Source of the DNA: Phialophora verrucosa
Lineage: Eukaryota > Ascomycota > Eurotiomycetes > Chaetothyriales > Herpotrichiellaceae
Reading direction: 5' to 3'
Assembly: GCA_002099365.1 (NCBI GenBank)
Contig: MSED01000005.1
Coordinates: forward strand, 186,001-250,000
DNA: 64,000 bases
Shown here: positions 53,508 to 64,000 of the stretch, one piece after another
Position numbering within the stretch: position 1 is the stretch's first letter
Layout: the number at the start of each line of letters is the position of its first letter
Translations under genes and position numbers: made by a program
Notes under the pieces: model-generated
What the model saw: the letters and a program-made list of their open reading frames with translations, nothing else
The model's database searches: none
What the model was told of the DNA's origin: nothing

Positions 53508-56500
53508 TCACACTTCTTTCGTTCGTACACTCGTTGTGGATTTGGGCACGTCGATCGAGGTCTCTACCATCTCGATCCCTGCAAGACTAGGATATCGCCG
53601 ACTAAAGTTCGCTTCCCAGTCATCATCGAGTGTTGTAGTTGACGCCACATGGGCTTCGCTTGAACTGACGACATTCGGCTCACCGGCTCCAGCTGTCCGC
53701 AGCACCTTTGGCTTCGGGGGCGCCGGAGGTTTCTGTCCGCGTGAATCGACCCGGATAAGATCTGTGGTAGAGGATGGTGCAGAGGCAATGACTTCTGGGA
53801 CACCGTGCCTTTCTACGTGGCTTGACGACTGGGCCGGAGCGGGGGCAGACGGCTGGGAGGACCGCCTCTCGTCGCCATGCGGCTGTTGAGGCGCTGGAGA
53901 CTCGGTGAAGTGGCCGTACCCGGTTGCTGTCTTCTGCGCAGGCCGAGTGTTCTCATTCAACAGTGACTTGACCCTGTGCTGAATAGTAGCTGACCTGCCA
54001 ACGCCGCCACCAGCCGTAGCACCACCTCCTCGTGCTGCTACTCGGTGTCGGTACTCTGCAGCCGCCTGGGCAACTCTTCTCTCCTCAGCCTCCAGCTTTC
54101 TTTTCTCGGCCTCACGTCTCATCTCAGGTGACTGGTCCTCCATATCGTCCCATGGATGCCGATCGTCACTCAAGTCCGTCGCTTCTGAACCTGCAATCGG
54201 TGTCAGGATATTGATGGGGTCGCGTGACGGAGAGTCACTGCGTTGTCGATGGTGGTTTGAGTCGCTGTTGCTTTCAAACATCTTGAAAGCGTCGCCGAAC
54301 TTGCCCGCCAACAACTTGGTGGTACCCGCAATATTCGGAACAATGGACGGCAAGCTGGCTCTCTTGAGATGCCTTGGGCCGCTGCCCAACCTTCTATGGT
54401 GGTGTCTGCGTTCCTTCTCCTCCTCTTCTTTAGCCTTGAGAAAGTCAATGTCAGACGTAATGTTGTTGGCTGACTCTACATGTGCCAAAGGAGCCATTTC
54501 GGGCTCTGCACTCTTGAAAGTCGTGTCGTAGTCGAGGCTCTTGATTTCCCTGTCCTTGATGTGAGTAGGTCTCGCCCCGATGTTAACGCTGGCGGGTCGA
54601 TTCCTGAAATTGAGCGACCTAGACCTGCTCACGCCGGAGTTCAGCTCCCGCATGGTCGGACGCCCACCTTCTAATGACGGACGTGACGATGTTGGCGACC
54701 TTGGCTCAACATCACCCGCGAGCTGTGAGCGGTAGGCATCTTCCCTCAGCAGGTTTGCTAGCCTCGAGGCATCTTTATTGCGGGTAGTACGGGGTTCCCG
54801 TGGGGGCAGCTCCAAGTCCTCGTATTTCTGAGTCGGCGCGAACGTGGTTTTCAATGGTTGCTCTTTGGGCGGGAAACGGTGGATTGGACGATCAGCTAAT
54901 GGCTTGACTTCGGATTGAAGAGCTGGCGGAGAGGCCGTCATCGTACCGGTTGATACCATCGACGGCTTGGGCGCGGTGACTGGTGGAGCAGTGGCTGTGC
55001 TCGCACGTGCTTGCGTTTCTTTGCCTTCCAGCGACTTCTTGTGCTGAAGGACGGTCTGCGATCTAACAACAGTGGCTGACTTTTCCACCGGCGGCTTCGG
55101 CTTAGCAGGACTAGAAGGTCTTGCAAAGGCATCATCTGCCAAAGCATTCGTCACCCGTTGGGCTAGTTGGGGGTTAGCCGCCGTCTCCTTTTTGTCGACA
55201 GGAGGCTCAAACGCAAATTTTTGTCCCTTGTCGGTCATCAAGGAGAACTGATCGAGCGTTGGAAAGCGTGCAGAGAGTTCGTCTTCAACAGAAGTCCGAT
55301 TACCGTCCAGCGCAGCGAAGGGATCTGAATGGGCATCGTCCACCATCCGTAGTGGCGACGGACTCGGTTTCGCCGAACCATGATGAGATACAGGTTTAGT
55401 AGGTCGGCCTCGTCGCATCGGTTCAATGTCAGGGATGGTCGGAGGGGCTACTTGTTTTGGGGGGGATAATGTGGCACCAGCTCTCGATTGCGAGCTGGAC
55501 GGCTGTGGGAGCACTTGATCTTTGCGACTTTCCGACTGTGTCCTCCGAGCATAGATGTTTTCAAACCTCAGCTCGCGGCCGTCCAGTTGGCAAGCTTTCT
55601 GTAACACCTGATATATGTTGGGTCGGTCTGATGGTTTCTCTCGGAGCATTGAGGCGATCAGCATCTTCAACTGGTCTGAGAACCGTGGATAACCTGGGAA
55701 TTTGAACTTGGCGTTCAAGATGGCCATCTGTCCGGCTTCCTCAAATGGAGTCGTATAATAGCAAAGCTTGTACAGAAATACGCCAAGAGCCCAAATATCA
55801 GATTTCTCATCGATAGGCTGCTTCCTGTACACATCAATCATCTCGGGGCTGCGATACTGCAGGGTGGTATGGCGGTTGATGTCGTCCTCAATTAGCCGTC
55901 CTTCGGCGGCACTGGTAGCGGCCGGTCTCGCAGGAGCTGCTGAGCCAAAATCGCACAGCTTGTATATCCTGGACGAGCCGCTGGTGGATATGAGGACATT
56001 CTCGACTTTGAGATCTCGGTGCATCAGAGGCGGCTTCAGGTAATGCATGCAAGCCACGCCCTCGGCCACATCCGTGAAGATCTTTAGAATCTCAGGCTCA
56101 GTCAACCGATTCTGCAGACGAGTGTTCATGAAGTCGATAAGTCCTCCTCCCTGGCAGAATTCCATGAGCAGAAACACTTCGTAGCCACCACCCTTCAACT
56201 GGGAGGCGTGCGAGTCAATGTACTTGACAATGTGCTTCTGCCCGCGCAATCTCTTCATGGTCTCGACCTCTGTTCTCATATTGGCGAGATGATCCTTGTC
56301 GGGCACGGCCACCCGCTTGAGCACGGCCTTCTGGTTTCCATCGACGGCACGGGGGAGCTGCACAACGTAGACGTGGGCAAAGCCGCCCTCGGACAGATAG
56401 CGGTCGATGATGACCCTGTGGTCTCCCACATGAACTTTGGTACCTGGTAAGAACGTGCCGGCAGGAGGCGCCTGTGTCGGTATGGTCGGGGCGCTGCTCG

Positions 56501-56543
56501 CAAAATGGCCTTTGGTAGCGAGTTGAGATGCGTAGACGGCCAT
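53508..56543 (-). CDS. Ark/Prk (NAK-family) serine/threonine kinase
   Basis: Regulates actin patch dynamics and endocytosis by phosphorylating coat factors (Ark1/Prk1/Akl1 in yeast, AAK1/GAK in animals). A single exon of 1011 residues. The kinase domain lies at about 44-320: glycine loop SEGGFAHVYVV (51-61), catalytic Lys (about 76), HRDLKVEN (165-172), DFG (188-190), then RHTTLQYRSPEMID and DIWALGVFLYKLCY. The rest is a long Pro/Ser-rich tail with many Pro-rich stretches (for example APPKPKVL) that could bind SH3 domains. A short conserved C-terminal patch with WEANFSRRYPSL is also present; a similar DAFxxRFPSLD-type motif (ELSARFPTLDQF) occurs near 430. Confidence 0.94.
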   Translation of the reverse strand: MAVYASQLATKGHFASSAPTIPTQAPPAGTFLPGTKVHVGDHRVIIDRYLSEGGFAHVYVVQLPRAVDGNQKAVLKRVAVPDKDHLANMRTEVETMKRLRGQKHIVKYIDSHASQLKGGGYEVFLLMEFCQGGGLIDFMNTRLQNRLTEPEILKIFTDVAEGVACMHYLKPPLMHRDLKVENVLISTSGSSRIYKLCDFGSAAPARPAATSAAEGRLIEDDINRHTTLQYRSPEMIDVYRKQPIDEKSDIWALGVFLYKLCYYTTPFEEAGQMAILNAKFKFPGYPRFSDQLKMLIASMLREKPSDRPNIYQVLQKACQLDGRELRFENIYARRTQSESRKDQVLPQPSSSQSRAGATLSPPKQVAPPTIPDIEPMRRGRPTKPVSHHGSAKPSPSPLRMVDDAHSDPFAALDGNRTSVEDELSARFPTLDQFSLMTDKGQKFAFEPPVDKKETAANPQLAQRVTNALADDAFARPSSPAKPKPPVEKSATVVRSQTVLQHKKSLEGKETQARASTATAPPVTAPKPSMVSTGTMTASPPALQSEVKPLADRPIHRFPPKEQPLKTTFAPTQKYEDLELPPREPRTTRNKDASRLANLLREDAYRSQLAGDVEPRSPTSSRPSLEGGRPTMRELNSGVSRSRSLNFRNRPASVNIGARPTHIKDREIKSLDYDTTFKSAEPEMAPLAHVESANNITSDIDFLKAKEEEEKERRHHHRRLGSGPRHLKRASLPSIVPNIAGTTKLLAGKFGDAFKMFESNSDSNHHRQRSDSPSRDPINILTPIAGSEATDLSDDRHPWDDMEDQSPEMRREAEKRKLEAEERRVAQAAAEYRHRVAARGGGATAGGGVGRSATIQHRVKSLLNENTRPAQKTATGYGHFTESPAPQQPHGDERRSSQPSAPAPAQSSSHVERHGVPEVIASAPSSTTDLIRVDSRGQKPPAPPKPKVLRTAGAGEPNVVSSSEAHVASTTTLDDDWEANFSRRYPSLAGIEMVETSIDVPKSTTSVRTKEV

Positions 56544-57013
56544 GGTGGAGCTGAGGTCGGGAGGAAGGAAAGCTTTCTATGAGGTGGGGGTGGTAAAGGA
56601 ATGCGAGTCCTCGTGGTTTATCTGTCTATCATAGTTGGCATCAAAGAGAGAAGCGAGAAGCGCTCCGCTGCATAAGCGTGCGAGTTGAGGGAATCGAGTG
56701 TCGAGGCTGAAGGCACCCCCGAAAGGAAAGAGGACATATCCAGCGGTACTCCAGGCGGGATAGAGGGAGTTTAGGCGGAAGTGAAGCGTAGCGGCTACCA
56801 GGATGCGATGCCCACTGGGTATGCGGCTAGGAGGAGAATGACGTCCCACCGCAGGGTCAGTCAGGACTGACTTACTTCAGCCCGACCGCTCCGAGATCAT
56901 TTTTTCCAGCACTCTCAAAAAGTCCGCACCGACACCTGCCCCCTCCTCTCGCGCAATATTATGTGTTGACGTGGTTCTTACTAAGACATTGTCACTTCCA
57001 GCAACACTTCGAG
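56544..57013. promoter_or_regulatory. Divergent promoter region, kinase / NOP6-like
   Basis: 470 bp without coding signal between two divergent genes. Confidence 0.5.
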
Positions 57014-57928
57014 ATGGCTAAAAAGAGAAAGCACGAACAGATCCAAGATCAGGATGATCTGAAAATTACAAAGCCACAGCAGCCTGAGGAAACCTCTCAA
57101 ACAGCAGCCCCGAACGGTTCCGAGAAGTCAAAGGGACAACTGAAGCAGGAGAAGTCGGAACGGAGGGCAAAGAAACAGAAGAAGTCGAAGGAAGCGAAAG
57201 AGCAAGATCAGTCCACCAGTCATGCCGCAGATGCTCTCCCACCGCTTGCACCAGTCGCAGCAGAAGAGGCTCCGGCACAAGGGTCAGAAAAGGAGATGAA
57301 GAAGCAGAAGAACAAGAAGGACAAGAAGGACAAGAAGGACAAGAAGACAAAGAACGAGACCGATAACAGCGAGAAGTCTGCCCCTGCTCGATTCATCTGT
57401 TTTGTCGGTAATCTCCCTTACGACGCCACTCTCGATCAGATAAACGCCCATTTTTCCAAGATAGCACCCACCTCTGTCCGTCATGCGACCGAAAAGGCTA
57501 CTGGAAAGAGTAAGGGGTATGCATTTCTCGAATTCGACCATTACGACAAGATGAAGACATGTTTGAAATTGTACCATCATTCTATCTTCGATCCCGAGGC
57601 TAGAGGGAGAGGGAAAGATGCAGTCGATGGGCAGGAAGACTACAAGGGGCAGACGAATGCCGGAGGGAAGCAGAAGAAAGGGCGGAGGCTAAATGTCGAG
57701 CTTACAGCTGGAGGAGGTGGGAAGAGCAAAGCACGCAGGGCTAAAATCAGCTCAAAGAACCAAAAACTTGAAGAGGAACGAGGACGGAGGCGGCTTAAGG
57801 AGAAGGCTGAGCGCGAGAAGGGCGCTCAGGAGCAGAAGCCGCCACCCGAAACAGGTGCAAACGCGGTGGAGGTCAAGGACACCCGTGGGGACGTCCATCC
57901 TAGCCGCCTTTCTCGCGTGAGCCACTGA
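57014..57928 (+). CDS. RRM-domain nucleolar protein, Nop6-like
   Basis: Putative ribosome-biogenesis factor. From the ATG at 57014 it has 304 residues in one exon. A long Lys/Glu/Gln-rich N-terminus includes KKDKKDKKDKK, coded by tandem AAGGACAAG-type repeats around 57316-57346. One RNA-recognition motif follows at about 118-200: RNP2 CFVGNLPY and RNP1 SKGYAFLEF. The C-terminal part is basic (GGKQKKGRRLNVEL, RGRRRLKEKAER), and the end VHPSRLSRV is like that of Nop6 proteins, which function in 40S maturation in yeast. An in-frame extension reaches 56963, but the ATG at 57014 (MAKKRKHE) fits nuclear-protein starts better. Confidence 0.88.
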   Translation: MAKKRKHEQIQDQDDLKITKPQQPEETSQTAAPNGSEKSKGQLKQEKSERRAKKQKKSKEAKEQDQSTSHAADALPPLAPVAAEEAPAQGSEKEMKKQKNKKDKKDKKDKKTKNETDNSEKSAPARFICFVGNLPYDATLDQINAHFSKIAPTSVRHATEKATGKSKGYAFLEFDHYDKMKTCLKLYHHSIFDPEARGRGKDAVDGQEDYKGQTNAGGKQKKGRRLNVELTAGGGGKSKARRAKISSKNQKLEEERGRRRLKEKAEREKGAQEQKPPPETGANAVEVKDTRGDVHPSRLSRVSH

Positions 57929-58257
57929 AGCACCGGGGTTCGGGTTTGGGAGAATTGCGAAGGTGATAGATCATGAGGACAAGGATGCTTCTGCCTGAAA
58001 TATCGGATGTGAATCCCTTCCTATATCAACGCCGTCCTTGACGCCTTGATTCAAGCTGTATTAGTTGGATGCCCCAGGTTCTTCCGCTGACACTTTCAGC
58101 TGCGTCCAGGAAGCAGGCAAAGAGGTGCGGCAAAGTTGTATCAAAAGTAAGGAGGAAGCAGCGAAGCAGCGAAGTCTATGTCCATCTGTTGCCCTGCGAC
58201 TCGGATCAAACCTCTGCACAGCCAAAAACCCGATTTAGAGCGCGCTTGGAAAACCGC
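57929..58257. other. Intergenic between convergent NOP6-like and RAC
   Basis: 3' flanks only; no gene seen. Confidence 0.6.
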
Positions 58258-58964
58258 CTAGAGAATGGTGCATCGCGACTTCTTCTTGGTCGTTGTAGGT
58301 CGAGGATTCAGTACGGCTCTGAGGACATGTTCGTCAGTGCTATGCCAACGCTCCGTGGTCGGATTGCGCCTCACCTAATGGCTTCATCAAACACACTCTT
58401 CAGATTTCGTTGTGTCAGGGCGGAGCATTCCAGGTATTTGACCGCCTTGATCTCTTTCGCTACCGATAGCGCCTGCTCATAAGAGACTGGTTCCATCTTC
58501 TTCGCCCTCAAGTTGTCTGCCGTTGCTTTATCTTCTCGAAGATCGAGCTTGGTGCCAACAAGGATGATGGGCACATTGGGTGCGTGATGCTCAATTTCAG
58601 GGTACCACTGTATCCGAAACTGTCAGCTCAAGAACCCCGGGTGCAGGAACAGTGTTCCTCCTACCTTTGCCTTGACGTTGTCGAAACTCGGAGGCGAGAC
58701 GATAGAGAAGCATATCAGGAATACATCTGTCTGTGGGTATGAAAGAGGTCGCAATCTATCGTAGTCTTCTTGACCTGCCGTATCCCACAGACCTAGTGAC
58801 ACCGGCTTCCCATCTACCATCACACTGGCCGAGTAGTTGTCGAAGACGGTCGGGATGTATTCGCCAGGGAACGCATTCGTGGTGTATGATATCAACAGGC
58901 ATGTCTTTCCTACTGCACCATCACCGGTAACGACACATTTTATCGACTGAGTTGCTTGCGCCAT
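58258..58964 (-). CDS. Rho-family GTPase Rac
   Basis: Small GTPase controlling actin, polarised growth and NADPH oxidase in filamentous fungi. Exons 58665-58964, 58375-58607 and 58258-58318 give 197 residues. P-loop GDGAVGKT (14-21), switch I with PTVFDNYSA, DTAGQED (switch II), TKLD, and SAL near the end identify the fold. The N-terminal MAQATQSIKCVVTGDGAVG is closer to Rac than to Cdc42. The C-terminal CAAX box is CTIL after a KKKSR polybasic stretch; the terminal Leu predicts geranylgeranylation. The second intron splits the region AIRAVLNP. The gene has a very long upstream flank. Confidence 0.96.
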
Positions 58965-61375
58965 GGCTGCGGTGTAGGATCAGGAATCGTTCCCGCGGAA
59001 AAATGGTCGGCCGAGATCAGTAGCAGTGAGCCCCTCGAAGCAGTGTCGATGCCTAGGAAGCTTGCGCTGATTGAAGAATTGAGAAACGCGAATGGCTTCC
59101 TGCGGTGAGCGCGTGGTGAATGTTCTCGCGAACCGCTTGAGCAAATGTTGCACGGCGGTGATGCAGGAACTGGGACCTGCAGTTCGGCGGAAGATCGAGC
59201 TGGTCACCGGGAGGAGGTGGCTAGTGAGGGAATGGTGGTTTGATGCAGTGCAATGTAGGTACTACACAGTAGTACTGTCTGTAGTTGGAGCAGGCAGTGG
59301 GCCAGAAGAAGAAGGACAAGCAGAGTCAGGGTCCAAGGGGTGTCAGTGCAACCCAACACACCACTTGCGGGAGTGTCCGTCGACGTCGCTGGGGTTTTAG
59401 GCTTGAGATTCAGATTTCTGAGGCGGCTGCTGCAGGCGTCCAGTGTGATCAAAGAAACCCTGATAAGTGTGGAGGCCGGTGCATGGGGACAATCGACGAG
59501 TCAAAGACCCGGCCACGTCGCTTGGCCACTGGCTGAAGCACTTTCTGAGACGCGGGAGTGTTGGAGACTCACTGGACAGAATTCTGTGACAAAGGAGCCA
59601 ATCGGCCGCGAAGGGGACGACTGCTTCAACACAAGGAAGTATTTGTGGGCTGTCATGTCCCAAACTCCCACGCTTCAGGTTCACGTCTTCCGAGATGGAG
59701 ATGCGGTTGCCGTCACTGTTTCCACGAACCGGTGTGGATGAGACAGCCGTCTGTTACCTATTTGTATCCTCGAGGTCCCCCAGTGGACAGTGGGTGGAGG
59801 GGCTGACGGAGCCGTCGCGCTTTGATGACAATGCCAACCATCCGTCACACAGACGTTGATATGTTAGAAACCAGTCTGCTGGGAACTCGGTCGATTGACT
59901 CGCAAGACGTCGGTCCCTCTTTTGTAATAATGCCGTCCAAGAGTGCGAACAGGAATGTCAGGAACAGAGTTGTCTGCGAGATACATAGACTTGAGATTCA
60001 GGTTATGACTATGTCTGGATAATTGTCACCAGAGGGTGAGGCAGACCGCGACACAGACGGCGAACACCACAAGCTCTGCCACAAGGCACAAGGGCAGCAG
60101 GTTGTTTTTATATACTTCGTACTGTGCTGTCTTATCTTGATATCCCTCAAGTCGTGACACTCAGCGTACCCAGTACCCACGCACCACTGCAGTACCACTG
60201 ATCGCCGACATCTGGGAACCGCAAAAGTACCATCTATTGTTGCCGGCACAGTCCAAACATCTGCGAGGACTGCGAGAAGCCCGTATCACCAACCATACTA
60301 TGTCTGGTTTTGGTTATATTCACTTTCGTATATCTGTTACAAAGTCCCCAAGGTGCATGACTCGAGTCGCTGCTAGGGCTTGTCGCTTTGTTGATTGGGT
60401 AGCAATATATCCTCACTAGCTCGCGCGTCCCAGGGCATCGGCACTCGTTTCGCTGGACTTGAATTGCGTGAGATCTTTGCAATTCCTGAGCCGATCTGAC
60501 CAGCATCTTCCGGAGCAGGGAGTCGCCGGCAAACTACGGCCCAGAAAGGACGGAGAAGGTTGTTGCTGCAGGGCTGATCCCCGGCGCACCTGGCCGAGAC
60601 ACCCAACACGAGCCTTGAGGGTTCCTAAGCCTTCCGTAAGCCCCCAAAACAGATAATGATGGACGCCAGAGAAGCTGCCCTAAGCTACTCGTAGGCTCGC
60701 TCAGGGCCTGACTAACAAAGCCGTAGCCCACTGCTGGCGCGAGACTCCATGCCTGTCCATGCCTCTTGGTGGGCATAGAATCCGACTCCCGAGCCGGGTG
60801 AGGGAGTTGGTCTAACGACGTCCCTCTCTTCCACACACATCAGCCCAGATTCCCTGCAAGAGTACCTGTGGATGCCGCTCACTCCGCCTTTCAACGCCTC
60901 GAGCGACACCGACTGCCAACTTCAGTTGGGAGGCTTCGGGCCGCCGAGCCTTCCTTTTCCAAAGTGTATGTTGCTAATTGGCGTCTTAGACGGCAGGCTT
61001 GGAGCGAGGCGACTTCCCGGGCGTCCAAAAGTCTGACATTTCCATCTGGGTGAACTGTTTCCTTTTGCGAAGTGAAGCTTGCGAAATACCACCTCTAGAC
61101 ATTCCGCTCATTTGGAGGGAAAGGCATTACAATTCCTCATCAGGACGTTATGCGAAAGAGCCAAAATGCCCCGTGGCCAACGCCTCCTGGCTAGCACGAC
61201 TCTTCTTTGACCATGTCCCCGAAACCAAGCATTTCCAGGTCGAACCCGCAAACAAAACTCGAAGCACTAGGTATACACTGTTTCCGTTGGCTGGCTTCTT
61301 GCACTGACTCTCCAGGATCTTTGCAGCTTCGAGAAAGGGTGATCACTCCCCCAAGCACATACAACAGCAGCAGCC
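58965..61375. other. Long intergenic region (2.4 kb), no supported gene
   Basis: Contains many short ORFs on both strands without motifs. It must include the promoters of RAC and of the transcription-factor-like gene. Confidence 0.5.
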
Positions 61376-63175
61376 ATGTCTAAACCGCAACGCCGGTTTC
61401 AGTTCATTGACAATAGCAACGTCAGCTCTTCCGGCACCAATTCTACTCAAGTTCGACGTCATGTTATGCAGGAATATATGAGGGAGAAACGTTGGGAGGC
61501 TCGTTCCCAGTCGAATATTGCTGCGGAGTCTCCTCGACCGATCCGCAAGAAACCAGACAAAGCTACAGCAGCTATTCCACAGTCACGACCGGCATCAAAA
61601 CGTGCCAAGCAGAAAACGTCGCCGGCCGTCGAGTCTCGGGATGCTCGGCATGGTTTATCGTTGCAAGGAGCATCAAACGACCAAAGCGAGCGGCAAAGCC
61701 AAGAGGATGATCCCGTCGAAGAGATTGTTCGTTATAATCCGGACCTGGAGGCGGTTCCCAGAAAACCCGGCGTTGCCCTTTCCCTGGGTCCTTCAGCTTT
61801 TGCAAAGCTGGCGGATCTGATCCCCAACCCACCATTCACTCCTCCGTCGTCCGTAAACTCTTTTGATCGTACGTCGCCTCACAACTGGCAATGGCGATCA
61901 AGCGGCTCGACGTCCCAAAGCCCGGAACCACAGTCATATCTGAGTGCTGCTCGGACAGACCCGTTCGACTGCCTACCTATGGGATTAAGCGCCCAAGACC
62001 AGGAGCTTTTCGATTTCTATGCTAATGTCATGCCGGCATGCTCGTACGGGTTTGAGCGACGAAGCCCTCTTGCGCACAACTGGTACCTAACTGTCTTCAT
62101 CCCAGAAGCCATGAAAGGGGCCGTGTGCTTCCAGAATACAATCCTTGTCCACGCCGCCAACACGCAGGCCTGGGTTCAAGGCCTCCCAGAAACACGTCTT
62201 GCCATTGAACACCGGGCCAAGGCCTCACAACTGCTTCTTCATCACTACCAGCGTCTCCCACACGACACGTCGGATGCGACGATTTCCGCGACGATCTCCG
62301 CGGCGGCTTTGGAGGATTTCGATCCTCGCGTGGAACGCCGCATCTATGCCTGGATGCACTGGGAAGCAGTCATGCAAAAGATTAGAGACAGAGGCGGACC
62401 AGCCGCTCTGGTCCAAAACAACCGATTACAGATGTTGATCAACTGGTCGGATTACATCTTCTCTGGCTACAAGGGTCATGGAGCCACGTTCTACTTTGAC
62501 CATCAATTATCACCAAGACACACGAATGAGGAAGAGGCCGAGGCCATTGGCCGTACCGAAATCGCCCAGCAGACCGAAGAATTTATCACATTTCTGAAGT
62601 GCGCCGAACACCTTGCGCTTGTGCAAGCAGGCATGCAGAACAACCCAGTCTCAAGAAGGCAGCAGCCTTTGCGCTATTCGGTCTTCTTGCCTGGCCAGCC
62701 TCTGTACAATCTTCTTGCCAGTCCAAACGGTGCACGGTATACCGATACAGGACAGTTCAAACAAATCATATCCAGGCTGGGTGCGCTGATGACAATCAAT
62801 ACAGCCATTTGGGAATACCGCCACTCCACAGAACTCAGCGAGGGATTCTTTGCGGAGCTCGTGGACAATGTCATGCACAACGAACTAGATCAACACATTT
62901 CCGTCGAAGCACTGATACAAATATTGCTGAGTGGCAGCAAAAATCCGGCCCTGCTCCATACAGAAAGGCCTTGGTTCGTGGGAAGAATGCTCAAGGTGTC
63001 GAAACGACTGTCCAGGCCGATGTTTGAAAGACTGAACAACTTGCTCCTCAGCTTCCTTACCTTGGGTCCAGAGCTCGCCCCAGTCATGTTGGGCTGGGAG
63101 AGCGAGCTTCGCGCCGAGATTTTGCAGGCACCCCTGGTCAGTTATCGATCCCGGTTCATGATGGAGCCGTCATGA
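61376..63175 (+). CDS. Fungal transcription-factor-like protein without Zn cluster
   Basis: A 599-residue single-exon protein whose layout matches the many fungal proteins carrying a fungal-specific transcription-factor domain (Fungal_trans_2-like) but no Zn2Cys6 cluster. It starts MSKPQRRFQFIDNS and soon has VRRHVMQEYMREKRW, a block that these proteins share at the N-terminus, then a disordered basic region (KKPDKA, SKRAKQK). The helical domain runs from about 205 (DQELFDFYANVMP) to the end, with ILVHAANTQAW, ERRIYAWMHWEAVM and GPELAPVMLGWESELR. Target genes are unknown. The ATG at 61376 is in good context. Confidence 0.82.
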   Translation: MSKPQRRFQFIDNSNVSSSGTNSTQVRRHVMQEYMREKRWEARSQSNIAAESPRPIRKKPDKATAAIPQSRPASKRAKQKTSPAVESRDARHGLSLQGASNDQSERQSQEDDPVEEIVRYNPDLEAVPRKPGVALSLGPSAFAKLADLIPNPPFTPPSSVNSFDRTSPHNWQWRSSGSTSQSPEPQSYLSAARTDPFDCLPMGLSAQDQELFDFYANVMPACSYGFERRSPLAHNWYLTVFIPEAMKGAVCFQNTILVHAANTQAWVQGLPETRLAIEHRAKASQLLLHHYQRLPHDTSDATISATISAAALEDFDPRVERRIYAWMHWEAVMQKIRDRGGPAALVQNNRLQMLINWSDYIFSGYKGHGATFYFDHQLSPRHTNEEEAEAIGRTEIAQQTEEFITFLKCAEHLALVQAGMQNNPVSRRQQPLRYSVFLPGQPLYNLLASPNGARYTDTGQFKQIISRLGALMTINTAIWEYRHSTELSEGFFAELVDNVMHNELDQHISVEALIQILLSGSKNPALLHTERPWFVGRMLKVSKRLSRPMFERLNNLLLSFLTLGPELAPVMLGWESELRAEILQAPLVSYRSRFMMEPS

Positions 63176-64000
63176 TGTCTTGTGCCCTAGTGGCCTAGAA
63201 TAGCCGAAAGCCGCCTTACGCATCACTATCTCGTCGCTGTGCAGGACGTGTGGGGTCGTCAGCGCCAACTCATTTCGGGTGGGGGGATAATTCGTTCTGT
63301 ACTGGGTTCGAAACTCGCAAAGTCAAAAGTCCAGAGTAGCGCCGGGCAGGTTTTGAACAATCCATACGATTCTCTGGAGTGCACAGTAAAGACTCGCCCC
63401 GGACAATCTCTGGGCGATCGACCTTGTCACCTGAGGACCACATCAATCTACTCTTCACCTTCTGGCGAGTAAAGGGGCCTGGGTGGAAGTGGAATTTCGC
63501 TTTCCTGGGAGAACTGCTGCTCGGGCAGAAGGATGGCTAGCATGTGGCTCTTGTGGACAGCGCCCCAAAAAGTCCACATCCACCGAGACTGTCGCAGATA
63601 GGGGGAATCACATGTGCGCCATTTCGCGTCCTGAGAACTCATTATCAGGCCAGTCTCACCAGCTCGCCTTGGGGTCGCTTAGTGATTTCTGAGCTGCTGA
63701 GCTGCGGATCCGACTGGGCGGCACCAATTAGGCCGGATCTGGGGAAGACTGGGCTCTGTTTTCCACGCGAGAGCAAGCCGAAGACCCCTGCAGCCTGGAC
63801 CTCTTCAGGACAATCGACCATCAGGGCGACAACTCCTCCTCTCAGCCGGATTGCTCGGGCATAATTCAGACTTGCAACTGCTTTGAACATCATAACCGAA
63901 AACGACTGAACTTTTCGGTCATATACGGCCAGTACCTTCGCAGATTATGTTGTTTTTCTGCAGTCTCCAGACGCCAGCCACATGCTTCTAGTCAGCTTCT
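63176..64000. other. 3' flank of the transcription-factor-like gene to window end
   Basis: Short ORFs only (for example minus 63645-63893 and plus 63544-63864), none with recognised motifs. A further gene might start beyond 64000. Confidence 0.5.

Noticed and set aside
63300..63320. GGTTCGA resembling a tRNA B box
   Set aside because: No A box at a suitable distance and no cloverleaf can be drawn; the same applies to a GGTTCGATCC at 44345.

Overview
The window is nuclear DNA from a filamentous ascomycete (Pezizomycotina, most likely Eurotiomycetes; a black yeast-like Chaetothyriales member is my best guess). The evidence is dense genes on both strands, one to six short exons per gene, introns mostly 45-110 nt with GT..AG ends and recognisable CTRAC-type branch sites, a Rac GTPase (absent from budding yeast), and fungal-only families such as Clr5, Fungal_trans_2-like and SUR7. 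No rRNA, tRNA, CRISPR, intact transposon or viral gene could be supported.

Layout. 1-1463: 5' part of an APC-family permease (-), cut by the window edge. 3319-5598: Ded1-type DEAD-box helicase (-). 7762-8723: ribosomal protein S3 (+). 9076-10881: cytosolic Phe-tRNA synthetase beta chain (-). 11618-13705: PP2A scaffold subunit A (+). 14503-16370: GT90/CAP10-like glycosyltransferase (+). 17022-18458: short-chain dehydrogenase (SDR) (-). 18930-19430: compound tandem repeat. 19520-21316: siroheme-pathway protein (-). 22063-23787: Elongator Elp3 (-). 24327-25100: decayed TauD-type dioxygenase (+). 25614-26648: second SDR (+). 27903-29018: succinyl-CoA ligase alpha (+). 29296-29728: tiny four-exon V-ATPase subunit f (-). 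30751-32815 and 34191-35932: sucrose/glucoside transporter and GH1 beta-glucosidase (+). 36444-37713: cupin protein (+) that appears to need 3-nt and 13-nt exons. 38105-40063 and 41380-42754: Fat1-type acyl-CoA synthetase (-) and peroxisomal thiolase (+), divergent. 42975-44615: unknown 546-residue protein (-). 45151-46237: Rav2/Rogdi (-). 47002-47868: SUR7-family protein (+). 48465-48711: possible 64-residue membrane protein (-). 49916-51441: interrupted Clr5-domain gene (+). 51872-52426: Mediator Med10 (-) with a long in-frame upstream extension. 53508-56543: Ark/Prk-type kinase (-). 57014-57928: Nop6-like RNA-binding protein (+). 58258-58964: Rac (-). 61376-63175: fungal transcription-factor-like protein (+).

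How genes work together. Most are unlinked housekeeping genes, but four local themes stand out. (i) Fat1 and thiolase carry PTS1-like and PTS2 peroxisome signals and share a promoter with three CCTCGG/CCGAGG hexamers, the fatty-acid-response (FarA/FarB) core of Aspergillus. (ii) The glucoside transporter lies next to a cytosolic-type GH1 beta-glucosidase, a plausible uptake-and-hydrolysis pair. (iii) V-ATPase is represented by subunit f and the assembly factor Rav2, about 15 kb apart. (iv) SUR7, the Ark-type kinase and Rac all act at the cell cortex and actin, within 12 kb, probably by coincidence.

Exon boundaries were set by reading splice signals and checking that codon phase closed. They are predictions without transcript evidence. 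Family names rest on remembered motifs and not on a search.
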